Shown here: piece by piece, positions 54,902 to 63,103 of the stretch
How positions within the stretch are numbered: position 1 is the first letter of the stretch
Layout: every line of letters starts with the position of its first letter
Assembly (NCBI RefSeq): GCF_026537325.1
Contig: NZ_JAFNMJ010000002.1
Span: forward strand, 248,001-312,000
Direction: 5' to 3'
Source of the DNA: Bifidobacterium sp. B4142
GTDB lineage: Bacteria; Actinomycetota; Actinomycetes; Actinomycetales; Bifidobacteriaceae
Length of the DNA stretch: 64,000 nt
Made by a program: the position numbers and the translations under genes
Notes under the pieces: model-generated
What the model was told of the DNA's origin: nothing
Seen by the model: the letters and a program-made list of their open reading frames with translations, nothing else
The model's database searches: none

Positions 54902-57055
54902 TCAGACGACGGTCAAGGTCACGACGGCCGGCGAGCCGTCATCGCTGAGCACCTTGACCTGACTGCCGGGATTGGGGTCCTGGATGCGCACCGTATGGGT
55001 CAGGTTGCCCAGAGGAGCGGAAATGTTGACCTTGAGCCCGTATCCCTCCAGAATCCGGGTGGCCTCGTCCTGGCTCTTGCCTTTCACGTCGGGCATGGTG
55101 ATGGACTGTGGACCCTTGGAGATCACCACGTTGACCGCATCGCCCCAATGGAGCTGTTCCTGGGCCTGGTGAGAGGCGGATATCACCTGGTTGCGTGGCA
55201 CCTTGTCGGACCAGTCCTCACTGTAGCTGACCTTGAGCCGGAGGGCTTCCAGGGCCGCCTTGGCCTCATCCCTGGCCTTGCCGACGATATCGGGCATGGC
55301 CACAGGCATCCTACCCTTGGACAGGACCAGGCTGACCTTGGCATCGTGACGGGTCTTGGTCCCTGGGGCCGGGTCCACTGAAATGGCCGCTCCTTCGGGG
55401 ATGTCCATGGAGTATTGGTCCTTGGACGTGTCGTGGTCGATCCTGTCGAACCCGGCTGCCTTCAGAGCCTGCACCGGATCCTTGCCGTTGGATGTTTCCG
55501 GCATGAGGAGGTCCTTGGGTACCGTGGCCTGGCGCACTCCCTTGGAGACGGTCAATTTGAGCCTGCCGCCCCTCTTGCTGATATGGGCTCCGACAGTATC
55601 GGGATCGGCGGCCATGACGGCTCCCTTGGCCACCTGGTCGCTGAAGTCGTAGGCGGTGTCGACCTCGATGCCGGCGACCTTGAGTGTGCGGGCGTATTTG
55701 GCGAAGTCGGCGCCGACGACCTTGCACTCCTGGTTCTCGGAGCAGGAGACGTCATCCGGCTTGGGCAGGGCGACATAGCTGCCCGGACCCAGGAAGTACC
55801 ACCAGGCGCCACCGCCGCCTCCGGCCAGGGCAAGCACCAGCAGGACTACAAGCGTGATGATCAAGCCCCGATGCCTGTGCTTGTGCTGGGGTTGAGCCGC
55901 TTCAGCGCCTTGCCGCAGGGTCTTTGCATCGGCTGAAGGTGCTGTCGGATTCTGAGGCTGCAGAACGGTCGTGGTCTCGGCTCGGGAGGGGGTGTCCACG
56001 TCGTTGAGCCGATAGCGTCTGGTCGCTGCGTCCGCATCGGTTTCAGGCGGGGCGGGCACAGACGGAACCGTGTCCGAATTCTCCGGGTCTGTTGCTGCAG
56101 CTTCGTCGTCGCTGGGTGCCGTAGTCTCCTGATCAGAGGTTCCGGCGATGGCGGACGCGGGCTGTCCGCTTGCTGCTGGCAGCACGTAGTCCAAGGCTTG
56201 CCGGTCCAGTCCCTTGACCACCTTTCTCAGGCTTTCCAGGGCCTTGCCGGCGTCATCCGGGCGATTTTCGGGGGAGCGGTCGGTCATCGCGGAGACCAGG
56301 GCGGCCACAGATGGATCGATTCTGGGACAGACCCTGGCCAGGGAGGGGACATCCTCGTGGACGTGCTTGAAGACGATGGTCACCGGATTGTCGCTGGCGA
56401 AGGGAACCGTGCCGGTCAGCATCTCGTAGGCGATAATCCCCACGGCGTAGAGGTCGCTCTGGGGTGAGGCCTCATTGTTTTCGATGGTCTCGGGTGCCAG
56501 GTAGGCGGCCGTGCCCATGAGCATGCCAGTCGAGGACAGGGTGGCCTGGGCTGCGGCGCGGGCCAGACCGAAGTCGGTGATCTCCACATGGCCGCGGTCG
56601 TTGATAAGAATGTTTTCCGGCTTGATGTCGCGGTGGATGACGCCGGCTCGGTGGGCGGAGGCCAGGCCGTCCAGGATCTCGCCCAAGATGCGCAGGGTCT
56701 CCTTCAGGGGGTAGACGCCCTGCCGGGCCATGTCCCGCCGCAGGCTGATGCCGTGGACATACTCCATGACCAGGTAATCCAGCCCCTGATCGACGCCCGT
56801 GTCGTAGACCTGGACGATGTGGGGGTTGGCGATGGCGGCCGCGGACCTGGCCTCCCGGCGGAAACGCTCCTCGAACTGGGCCCTGTGCGGTCCCTGGGCC
56901 AGCATGGTGTGCATGATCTTGACCGCCACGTGCCTGGACAGCCGCTGGTCCAAAGCCTCGTAGACCGTGGCCATGCCACCCTGTGCGATCTCACGCAGAA
57001 TGCGGTAGCGCCCGTCGATGATCCGGTCGCTGGTCCTCTCGTCCGCTTCACTCAT
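54902..57055 (-). CDS. PASTA-domain serine/threonine protein kinase (PknB/StkP type)
   Basis: A 717-aa transmembrane Hanks-type kinase. The cytoplasmic kinase domain (residues about 12-275) has the glycine loop IAQGGMATVYEA, invariant Lys in VAVKIM, HRDIKPENIL, DFGLARA and an activation loop with Thr/Ser (ATLSSTGMLMGTAAYLAPE). A Ser/Thr/Ala-rich linker leads to one membrane segment (about 395-420, GLIITLVVLLVLALAGGGGGAWWYF) and four external PASTA-like repeats, which in PknB bind muropeptides or lipid II. It controls cell wall growth and division in relatives. It follows the polyprenyl synthase gene by 19 bases on the same strand. Confidence 0.92.
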   Translation of the reverse strand: MSEADERTSDRIIDGRYRILREIAQGGMATVYEALDQRLSRHVAVKIMHTMLAQGPHRAQFEERFRREARSAAAIANPHIVQVYDTGVDQGLDYLVMEYVHGISLRRDMARQGVYPLKETLRILGEILDGLASAHRAGVIHRDIKPENILINDRGHVEITDFGLARAAAQATLSSTGMLMGTAAYLAPETIENNEASPQSDLYAVGIIAYEMLTGTVPFASDNPVTIVFKHVHEDVPSLARVCPRIDPSVAALVSAMTDRSPENRPDDAGKALESLRKVVKGLDRQALDYVLPAASGQPASAIAGTSDQETTAPSDDEAAATDPENSDTVPSVPAPPETDADAATRRYRLNDVDTPSRAETTTVLQPQNPTAPSADAKTLRQGAEAAQPQHKHRHRGLIITLVVLLVLALAGGGGGAWWYFLGPGSYVALPKPDDVSCSENQECKVVGADFAKYARTLKVAGIEVDTAYDFSDQVAKGAVMAADPDTVGAHISKRGGRLKLTVSKGVRQATVPKDLLMPETSNGKDPVQALKAAGFDRIDHDTSKDQYSMDIPEGAAISVDPAPGTKTRHDAKVSLVLSKGRMPVAMPDIVGKARDEAKAALEALRLKVSYSEDWSDKVPRNQVISASHQAQEQLHWGDAVNVVISKGPQSITMPDVKGKSQDEATRILEGYGLKVNISAPLGNLTHTVRIQDPNPGSQVKVLSDDGSPAVVTLTVV

Positions 57056-57074
57056 GCTCGTCTTGTCCGGCCCT

Positions 57075-58283
57075 CTACACCTCGGAGGCCTGACCGGCCT
57101 CGGCATCAATGGAAGATACACGTTCATGATACCCGGCGGTGGTGGCAAGCGGCAGGAAGCGTCGGCAGGCCTCGAGGAATATGGTTCGGCCACTTGCCGG
57201 CAGATGCAGATCATGGGCCAGGGCCTGGGCTCGGGCCTGGGCTCGGACGGACAGGTCGGCCATGCGTTGACGGCTGGCCTCTACGGCTCCACAGGACTGC
57301 ATCAGATCACGGACCATATTCACCTGGCTATCCTTGCGGCGTTCGGCCGGGGAATCGTAGATTCGACGAACCTCTTTGGCCTGATCAGGATCGGCCATGG
57401 CCAGGGTGTCGGCCAGGAGGACGGTCCGCTTGCCCTCGCGGATATCGCCACCCACAGGTTTGCCGGTGCGTCGGTCGTCGCCTGTGACGTCCAAGAGATC
57501 GTCCGCCAGCTGGTAGGCCAGCCCCAGGTCCAGACCCAGGGCGCGCACCGACTCTTTGTGCTCCTCCATGTCTGCTCCGGCGGCCAACAGGCCCAGAGCC
57601 AGCGGGGTCAGGGTGGTGTAGGAGGCGGTCTTCCAGGCCATGGTGTGCAGGGCCTGGCGGCGCAGGCGTTCCGGATTGTCCAGACAGGCCTCCTCCATGC
57701 CCATGTCCAGGACCTGGCCGGTGACCACAGCCGTCTGCATGGCTTGGAAGGTTCTTCCGATGGCCGGTCCCTGAGGCAGGTCGGCAGCCGCCTGGAGGGC
57801 CATGTCCGTGCTCAGCGATGCCAGCAGGTCGCCAAGCAGGATGCCCAGACCGGTGCCGCGGACATCAGGTCTTGCGGGTGCCCGGCCGCTCGAGTCGTTT
57901 CCGGCAACCGACCGGCTCAGGGCCAGGTGGGCGGCAGGGCGGCCCCGGCGACGGGGGGAACCGTCGATGATGTCGTCATGGACCAGCGCGCTGGTCTGAT
58001 AGACCTCCAAGGCGCAGGCAAGGTCCACCACCGCCTGTTCACGGTCGGGATTCTGCTCGGAATCCAGAGCCCGCCAGACGTCGCAGAGCAGCAGGGCGCG
58101 CAGGCGTTTGCCGCCGCGGCCAGCCTCGATTGCCTGGAGGATGACCTCATGCAAAGCCTCCTGGGAGGGGTCCTGATCCCGGGGGTGGTCCAGTCCGGGT
58201 TCTGGAGCAATCAGGTGGTCGCAACGGCGCTGGAGCAGTTCCTCCATGCGCTGTTCGACACGTGCTGCAGTCACGCTTTTCAT
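57075..58283 (-). CDS. Polyprenyl (geranylgeranyl-type) diphosphate synthase
   Basis: A 402-aa trans-isoprenyl diphosphate synthase that condenses isopentenyl diphosphate units. It has GGKR (residues 57-60), the first Asp-rich motif DDIID (103-107, HDDIIDGS), then the RR-x-GRPAAH pattern, and the second Asp-rich motif DDLLD (261-265, QLADDLLDVTGDD). An insertion rich in Ser/Arg/Pro (about 125-142) separates helices. Product length cannot be fixed from sequence. It is upstream of and probably co-transcribed with the PASTA kinase gene. Confidence 0.9.
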   Translation of the reverse strand: MKSVTAARVEQRMEELLQRRCDHLIAPEPGLDHPRDQDPSQEALHEVILQAIEAGRGGKRLRALLLCDVWRALDSEQNPDREQAVVDLACALEVYQTSALVHDDIIDGSPRRRGRPAAHLALSRSVAGNDSSGRAPARPDVRGTGLGILLGDLLASLSTDMALQAAADLPQGPAIGRTFQAMQTAVVTGQVLDMGMEEACLDNPERLRRQALHTMAWKTASYTTLTPLALGLLAAGADMEEHKESVRALGLDLGLAYQLADDLLDVTGDDRRTGKPVGGDIREGKRTVLLADTLAMADPDQAKEVRRIYDSPAERRKDSQVNMVRDLMQSCGAVEASRQRMADLSVRAQARAQALAHDLHLPASGRTIFLEACRRFLPLATTAGYHERVSSIDAEAGQASEV

Positions 58284-58413
58284 GCCTTAGAGCCTATCCG
58301 CATATCTGCCCAGCGGCCGGCTGCCGGGACCGTGGTGGATGGATGACATCACTTGACCACATGATCGGTTGGGGCCTTCCTCACGGTGCCAACTGGATCA
58401 GGATGGTGCCAAG

Positions 58414-58437
58414 GCTCCCGGTTCCCATACCGGGAGC
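58414..58437. repeat. Perfect 9-bp hairpin before the DUF4192-like gene
   Basis: GCTCCCGGT (58414-58422) and ACCGGGAGC (58429-58437) flank a 6-base loop, 20 bases before the ATG at 58458. There is no T run on either side, so an operator or mRNA structure is as likely as a terminator. Confidence 0.55.
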
Positions 58438-58457
58438 GGATGGGAGGCGCTGAAGGC

Positions 58458-59063
58458 ATGGACGACGCACATGAAAAAGGTATGAAGGAACTGGTGGAGA
58501 ACTACCGAGAGGGCCGACGACGATGGGGTGTGGAAGAGGCCGACAGACGATGGCTCCAGCAACCGTTGACAGACTGGATCGCTGGTTTGAAGGGGCCGCA
58601 GGCGCGCCAGCAGTTGGACTCCGACTCGGCGGACTGCCTGGCCGTGGCCATAAAGGAGACTCTGGCCATACGCGACGGGCTTATTTTGTCAATGCTGGCG
58701 CCTGAGCCTGGTCCGGACAGCGATCGGTTGATGGACCTGTGTGTTCGTCCCAATGATCCGTCGAATGTGACGGCGCTCTGCAGCATCCTGGATGCGGTCT
58801 TCAAGGACACTGCGACACGGCCGGACCAGCCCCGCTGTCGTGCAGGGCTTGCCATGCTTGAAGCCATGGCGGATCAGGTTCCGCCGGGGTTTCGGTCCCA
58901 GCCACTGGCGGTCGCGGCCTATGTCGACTGGTGGAGTGGGGGATCCCGAGCATCGGGGCTTGCGCAGAAAGCCCTGGCAGACGACCGTTCCTGCAGTCTG
59001 GCCGCCATCGTCCTGGCCTTGATAGGCCGTGGCATCGATCCGGCTTGGAGGCAATTGAGCTGA
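58458..59063 (+). CDS. Short DUF4192-like protein
   Basis: A 201-aa soluble protein. The C-terminal region PLAVAAYVDWWSGGSRASGLAQKALADDRSCSLAAIVLALIGRGIDPAW matches the end of the actinobacterial DUF4192 family, where 'AWLAWxxGD-A-A--A---AL--DP--SLA' precedes a helical cap. DUF4192 proteins are usually longer (about 250-400 aa), so the N-terminal part appears reduced. Function is unknown. The gene lies directly upstream of the primary sigma factor, its usual neighbourhood in several actinobacteria. GGGAGG lies 10 bases before ATG 58458. Confidence 0.7.
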   Translation: MDDAHEKGMKELVENYREGRRRWGVEEADRRWLQQPLTDWIAGLKGPQARQQLDSDSADCLAVAIKETLAIRDGLILSMLAPEPGPDSDRLMDLCVRPNDPSNVTALCSILDAVFKDTATRPDQPRCRAGLAMLEAMADQVPPGFRSQPLAVAAYVDWWSGGSRASGLAQKALADDRSCSLAAIVLALIGRGIDPAWRQLS

Positions 59064-59113
59064 ATCGGGAATAATCGTCCCCCTGGGGTGGTTCACTGTA
59101 ATGAGTCTACGAT

Positions 59114-59142
59114 TTGACCTTGCCATAGCTGTGCCCTAAAAG
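59114..59142 (+). promoter_or_regulatory. Promoter of the primary sigma factor gene
   Basis: -35 TTGACC (59114-59119) and -10 TAAAAG (59137-59142) with exactly 17 bases between; the leader to the start codon would be about 30 bases. Confidence 0.65.
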
Positions 59143-59177
59143 CAGTGTCGGCGGGTGGGATGATCCAGGAGGAGAAT

Positions 59178-60578
59178 TTGGCCACGAAGGACACCAAGTC
59201 AGCCAAGACAGCCGCAGTGGATACCGCAAAGGGCCGGAGCAGTTCGACTGCCGGCAGGACCAAGACCACCACCAGGTCCAAGACCAGCAGCAAGGCGTCC
59301 CGCAAGACCACGTCCCGTAAGAGCGCCGCTACTAGCACCTCGGCGACCAAGAGGAACCGCCGTCCGGCCTCCAAGACCACCAAGAAGGTCGAAGAGAAGC
59401 CCATCCTGCAGCAGGAGGAGCAGGAGCCCGACGAGGATCTGCTGGAGGATCAGGAGGACGACGACCAGCTGGAGGACGAGCCCGACGAGGACGATCAGGA
59501 GGAGGATGAGGCCTCCCAGGTCCATGATGAGGCCGAGGAGGACCGCAAGGCCGCCCATGCCCTTGCCGCCAAGGTCAAGGGCGCTTTCGTCGTCGACGAC
59601 TCCGATGACGATGAGAATGTCACCCCCTCTGGCAATCCCAAGCGTCGCGTGGTCACCGCCGGCGCCACTGCGGATCCTGTCAAGGACTACCTCAAGCAGA
59701 TCGGCCGCGTCAGCCTGCTGAACGCCGAGCAGGAGGTGGACCTCTCGGAGCGCATCGAGGCCGGCCTCTATGCCCAGCATCTGCTGGATACCGAGGGCGA
59801 GGGTATGGACTTCAAGCGTCGCCGCGAGCTCAAGTGGGCCGCCAACGATGGGAAGAAGGCCAAGGATCATCTGCTGGAGGCCAACCTGCGACTGGTGGTC
59901 TCCCTGGCCAAGCGCTACACGGGCAGGGGCATGCTCTTCCTGGACCTGATCCAGGAAGGCAATCTGGGTCTGATCCGTGCCGTGGAGAAGTTCGACTACA
60001 CCAAGGGCTACAAGTTCTCCACCTATGCCACCTGGTGGATTCGTCAGGCCATCACCCGCGCCATGGCCGACCAGGCCCGCACCATCCGCGTGCCCGTCCA
60101 CATGGTCGAGGTCATCAACAAGCTTTCCCGCGTCCAGCGTCAGATGCTGCAGGATCTGGGCCGCGAGCCCACCCCCGACGAGCTGGCCAGGGAGCTGGAC
60201 ATGCCCGTCGAGAAGGTCCAGGAGGTCCAGAAGTACGGACGTGAGCCCATCTCCCTGCACACCCCTCTGGGTGAGGACGGCGACTCGGAGTTCGGCGACC
60301 TGATCGAGGACACCGACGCCATCGCCCCCTCGGACGCTGTGGCCTTCTCCCTGCTGCAGGAACAGTTCCAGCAGGTTCTTGAGACCCTGAGCCCCCGTGA
60401 GGCCGGCGTCATCAAGATGCGCTATGGCCTGGAGGATGGGCAGCCCAAGACCCTGGACGACATCGGCCGAGTCTACGGGGTCACCCGTGAACGCATCCGC
60501 CAGATCGAGTCCAAGACCATGTCCAAGCTGCGGCATCCCTCGCGCTCGCAGACCCTGCGTGACTTCCTGGATCAGTGA
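59178..60578 (+). CDS. rpoD: Primary RNA polymerase sigma factor (RpoD/SigA/HrdB)
   Basis: Housekeeping sigma-70 factor, 466 aa. The N-terminal 165 residues are a basic Lys/Thr/Ser tract followed by a strongly acidic one ([20 protein letters not shown]), replacing region 1.1. Region 1.2 is [29 protein letters not shown], region 2 [57 protein letters not shown], region 4.2 [25 protein letters not shown] 59178 is preferred because AGGAGGAG lies just upstream; ATG 59160 and GTG 59145 are in frame. A good promoter and a terminator flank it, so it is monocistronic. Confidence 0.93.
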   Translation: MATKDTKSAKTAAVDTAKGRSSSTAGRTKTTTRSKTSSKASRKTTSRKSAATSTSATKRNRRPASKTTKKVEEKPILQQEEQEPDEDLLEDQEDDDQLEDEPDEDDQEEDEASQVHDEAEEDRKAAHALAAKVKGAFVVDDSDDDENVTPSGNPKRRVVTAGATADPVKDYLKQIGRVSLLNAEQEVDLSERIEAGLYAQHLLDTEGEGMDFKRRRELKWAANDGKKAKDHLLEANLRLVVSLAKRYTGRGMLFLDLIQEGNLGLIRAVEKFDYTKGYKFSTYATWWIRQAITRAMADQARTIRVPVHMVEVINKLSRVQRQMLQDLGREPTPDELARELDMPVEKVQEVQKYGREPISLHTPLGEDGDSEFGDLIEDTDAIAPSDAVAFSLLQEQFQQVLETLSPREAGVIKMRYGLEDGQPKTLDDIGRVYGVTRERIRQIESKTMSKLRHPSRSQTLRDFLDQ

Positions 60579-60594
60579 CCTCTGCGTCCGACGG

Positions 60595-60625
60595 GGAGGC
60601 CCTGACACTGTCGAGGCCTCCTTGC
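60595..60625 (+). terminator. Terminator of rpoD
   Basis: GGAGGCC (60595-60601) pairs with GGCCTCC (60615-60621) across a 13-base loop, followed by TTGCT. It lies 17 bases after the stop. Confidence 0.65.
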
Positions 60626-60707
60626 TAGAAATGGTCATCGGTGCGTAAGCGACCGCCCATGTGGGACTCCTGTCCTCCTGGGCGCCATGAGGTGAACGGC
60701 GAGGTAA

Positions 60708-63056
60708 ATGGTGGCGAAAAAGCCTGATAAGGAAAAGTCCTATGGTGCCGGCAGTCTGACGGTTCTGGATGGCTTGGACGCGGTGCGCAAGCGTCCGGGT
60801 ATGTACATAGGGACCACGGACAGCCAGGGGCTCATGCACTGCCTTTGGGAGATCATCGACAACGCCGTGGACGAGGCCCTGGCCGGTCAATGCGACCACA
60901 TCAAGGTCATCCTGCACAGGGATGGCTCCATCGAGGTGGATGACAACGGCCGAGGCATCCCCGTTGATATAGAGCCTCGGACAGGGTTGACCGGCGTGGA
61001 GGTGGTTCTGACCAAGCTTCACGCGGGAGCCAAGTTCGGCAACTCTTCATACACGGCTGTGGGCGGCCTGCACGGCGTGGGATCTTCGGTGGTCAACGCC
61101 CTGAGCTCCCGACTGGACGTGGAGGTGGACAGGGACGGCAAGACCCACCGGATGCGCTTCCATCAGGGCCATCCCGGTACCTACCAGGACCCTGATCCGG
61201 AGCATCCCTCGCCTGACTCGCCCTTTAAACGCACCAGGAAGAACCGGCCTACGCCCCTGGAGGTGGTCGGCAGCGTGCCCAAGTCCAGGACCGGCACCAG
61301 GGTGCGCTACTGGGCCGACCCGGAAATCTTCAACCCCACGGCCCGGTTCAGCTACGCCCAGCTGATCGACCGGGTACGTCAGACCAGCTTCCTGGTGCCT
61401 GGCCTCAAGATCACTGTGATCGACGATCGCATCCCCGCCACAGGAAGTGCCGAGCAGGATCTGCGCCTGGAGGTTGACGGCGAACCTGCTGCAGAGCCGA
61501 ATAATCAGGACGTTCAGGAGAACCTTCGTGAATCGCCTGACAGCGACGATCACTCTGAAGAAGGCGACGGGGACGAACGTGCCGAAGACGCGCAGGCCGA
61601 GGATGCCGACCTTTCGGCCACCGAGAGGGCCGACCGGGCCATGCTGCAGCCGGATGACGAGTCCGGCCATCAGCGGGTGGAGGAGTTCCTGCACACCGGT
61701 GGGGTGACGGACTTTGTGGACTTCCTGTCCAAGGGCGAGCCGGTCAGCGACATCTGGCGGATCAGCGGCCAAGACACCTACCAGGAAGAGACCCAGCGGG
61801 TCGGTCCCGATGGCGAGCTGCACGCCGAGCAGGTGGAACGTGTCTGCGGGGTGGATATCGCCCTGCGCTGGGTCAATGACTACGATTCAGTCGTTCGTAG
61901 CTTCGTCAATGTGGTGGAGACGCCCGGCGGGGGCATGCACGTGGACGGGTTCATGAACGCCATGACCCGCCAGGTGCGCAAGGCCGTTGAGGCAAACGCT
62001 CGCCGTCTCAAGGTCAACCTCAAGGATTCTCACACCAAGGTGGAGCGCGACGACGTTCTGGCCGGGCTGGTGGCCGTGGTCACCGTGCGCATCGCCGAGC
62101 CGCAGTTCCAGGGCCAGACCAAGGACGTGCTGGGTACGGCCCAGGTCAAGCCCATCGTCACCCGGATGACCGACGACCAGTTCGGCCAGATGATCAGCGG
62201 CTCCAAGCGCGGCTTCAAGGAGCAGTCCGGCCAGGTGCTGGAGAAGATCGTGGGCGAGATGCACGCCCGCGTCCAGGCACGCAAGACCAAGGAGGTCACC
62301 AGGCGCAAGAACGCCCTGGAATCGGCCTCCATGCCCTCCAAGCTCTCGGATTCCATGCCCGGCAACGACGACATCGCCGAGCTGTTCATCGTCGAGGGCG
62401 ACTCCGCCCTGGGCACGGCCAAGGCGGCCCGAAACTCCATGTTCCAGGCCCTGCTGCCCATCCGTGGCAAGATCCTCAACGTGCAGAAGGCCTCCCTGTC
62501 CCAGATGCTGACCAACAAGGAGTGCGCCTCCATCATCCAGGTGGTCGGCGCGGGCTCGGGAGCCAGCTTCGACATCGACCAGGCCCGCTACAACAAGGTC
62601 ATCATGATGACCGATGCCGACGTGGACGGCGCCCATATCCGCATCCTGTTGCTGACCCTCTTCTACCGCTACATGCGGCCCCTGATCGAGAACGGGCGGG
62701 TCTACGCAGCCGTGCCGCCCCTGCATCGAATCGCCCTGGCAGGCAGGAACAAGGGGAAGTTCATCTACACCTATTCGGACGATGAGCTGGAGGGCAAGCT
62801 GGCCGATCTGCAGGCCAAGCACATCGATTACAATCCCGATGTGCAGCGCTACAAGGGTCTGGGCGAGATGGACGCCGACCAGCTGGCCGACACCACCATG
62901 GATCCCAGGACCCGCATGCTGCGCCGCATACGCATGGAGGATGCCGCTCAGGCGGCCGGTATCTTCCCCCTGCTCATGGGGGACGACGTGCCGCCCCGCA
63001 AGCAGTTCATCGTGGACAATGCCGACGACTTCGACCGGAGCAAGATCGACACCTGA
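60708..63056 (+). CDS. parE: DNA topoisomerase IV subunit B (ParE)
   Basis: ATPase subunit of topoisomerase IV, decatenating daughter chromosomes with ParC. The 782-aa protein opens with SLTVLDGLDAVRKRPGMYIGTTDSQGLMHCLWEIIDNAVDEAL, has VDDNGRGIPVD and VGGLHGVGSSVVNALS of the GHKL ATPase, and the TOPRIM motifs IVEGDSALGTAK (near residue 562) and TDADVDGAHI (near 638). The pattern matches actinobacterial ParE rather than the GyrB beside dnaA, and the position after rpoD fits. An acidic insertion (about residues 245-311) lies in the transducer domain. GGCGAGG supports ATG 60708. Confidence 0.88.
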   Translation: MVAKKPDKEKSYGAGSLTVLDGLDAVRKRPGMYIGTTDSQGLMHCLWEIIDNAVDEALAGQCDHIKVILHRDGSIEVDDNGRGIPVDIEPRTGLTGVEVVLTKLHAGAKFGNSSYTAVGGLHGVGSSVVNALSSRLDVEVDRDGKTHRMRFHQGHPGTYQDPDPEHPSPDSPFKRTRKNRPTPLEVVGSVPKSRTGTRVRYWADPEIFNPTARFSYAQLIDRVRQTSFLVPGLKITVIDDRIPATGSAEQDLRLEVDGEPAAEPNNQDVQENLRESPDSDDHSEEGDGDERAEDAQAEDADLSATERADRAMLQPDDESGHQRVEEFLHTGGVTDFVDFLSKGEPVSDIWRISGQDTYQEETQRVGPDGELHAEQVERVCGVDIALRWVNDYDSVVRSFVNVVETPGGGMHVDGFMNAMTRQVRKAVEANARRLKVNLKDSHTKVERDDVLAGLVAVVTVRIAEPQFQGQTKDVLGTAQVKPIVTRMTDDQFGQMISGSKRGFKEQSGQVLEKIVGEMHARVQARKTKEVTRRKNALESASMPSKLSDSMPGNDDIAELFIVEGDSALGTAKAARNSMFQALLPIRGKILNVQKASLSQMLTNKECASIIQVVGAGSGASFDIDQARYNKVIMMTDADVDGAHIRILLLTLFYRYMRPLIENGRVYAAVPPLHRIALAGRNKGKFIYTYSDDELEGKLADLQAKHIDYNPDVQRYKGLGEMDADQLADTTMDPRTRMLRRIRMEDAAQAAGIFPLLMGDDVPPRKQFIVDNADDFDRSKIDT

Positions 63057-63103
63057 TCTGTCTTCAGCAAGGCCCGAAAGGTGGGGAGAGGAGCGTAACG
63101 CAG

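Noticed and set aside
59199-61022. 607-codon minus-strand frame opposite rpoD and parE
   Set aside because: It is antisense to two certain genes and its repetitive Leu/Gly/Val/Asp content mirrors acidic codons of the sigma factor N-terminus.
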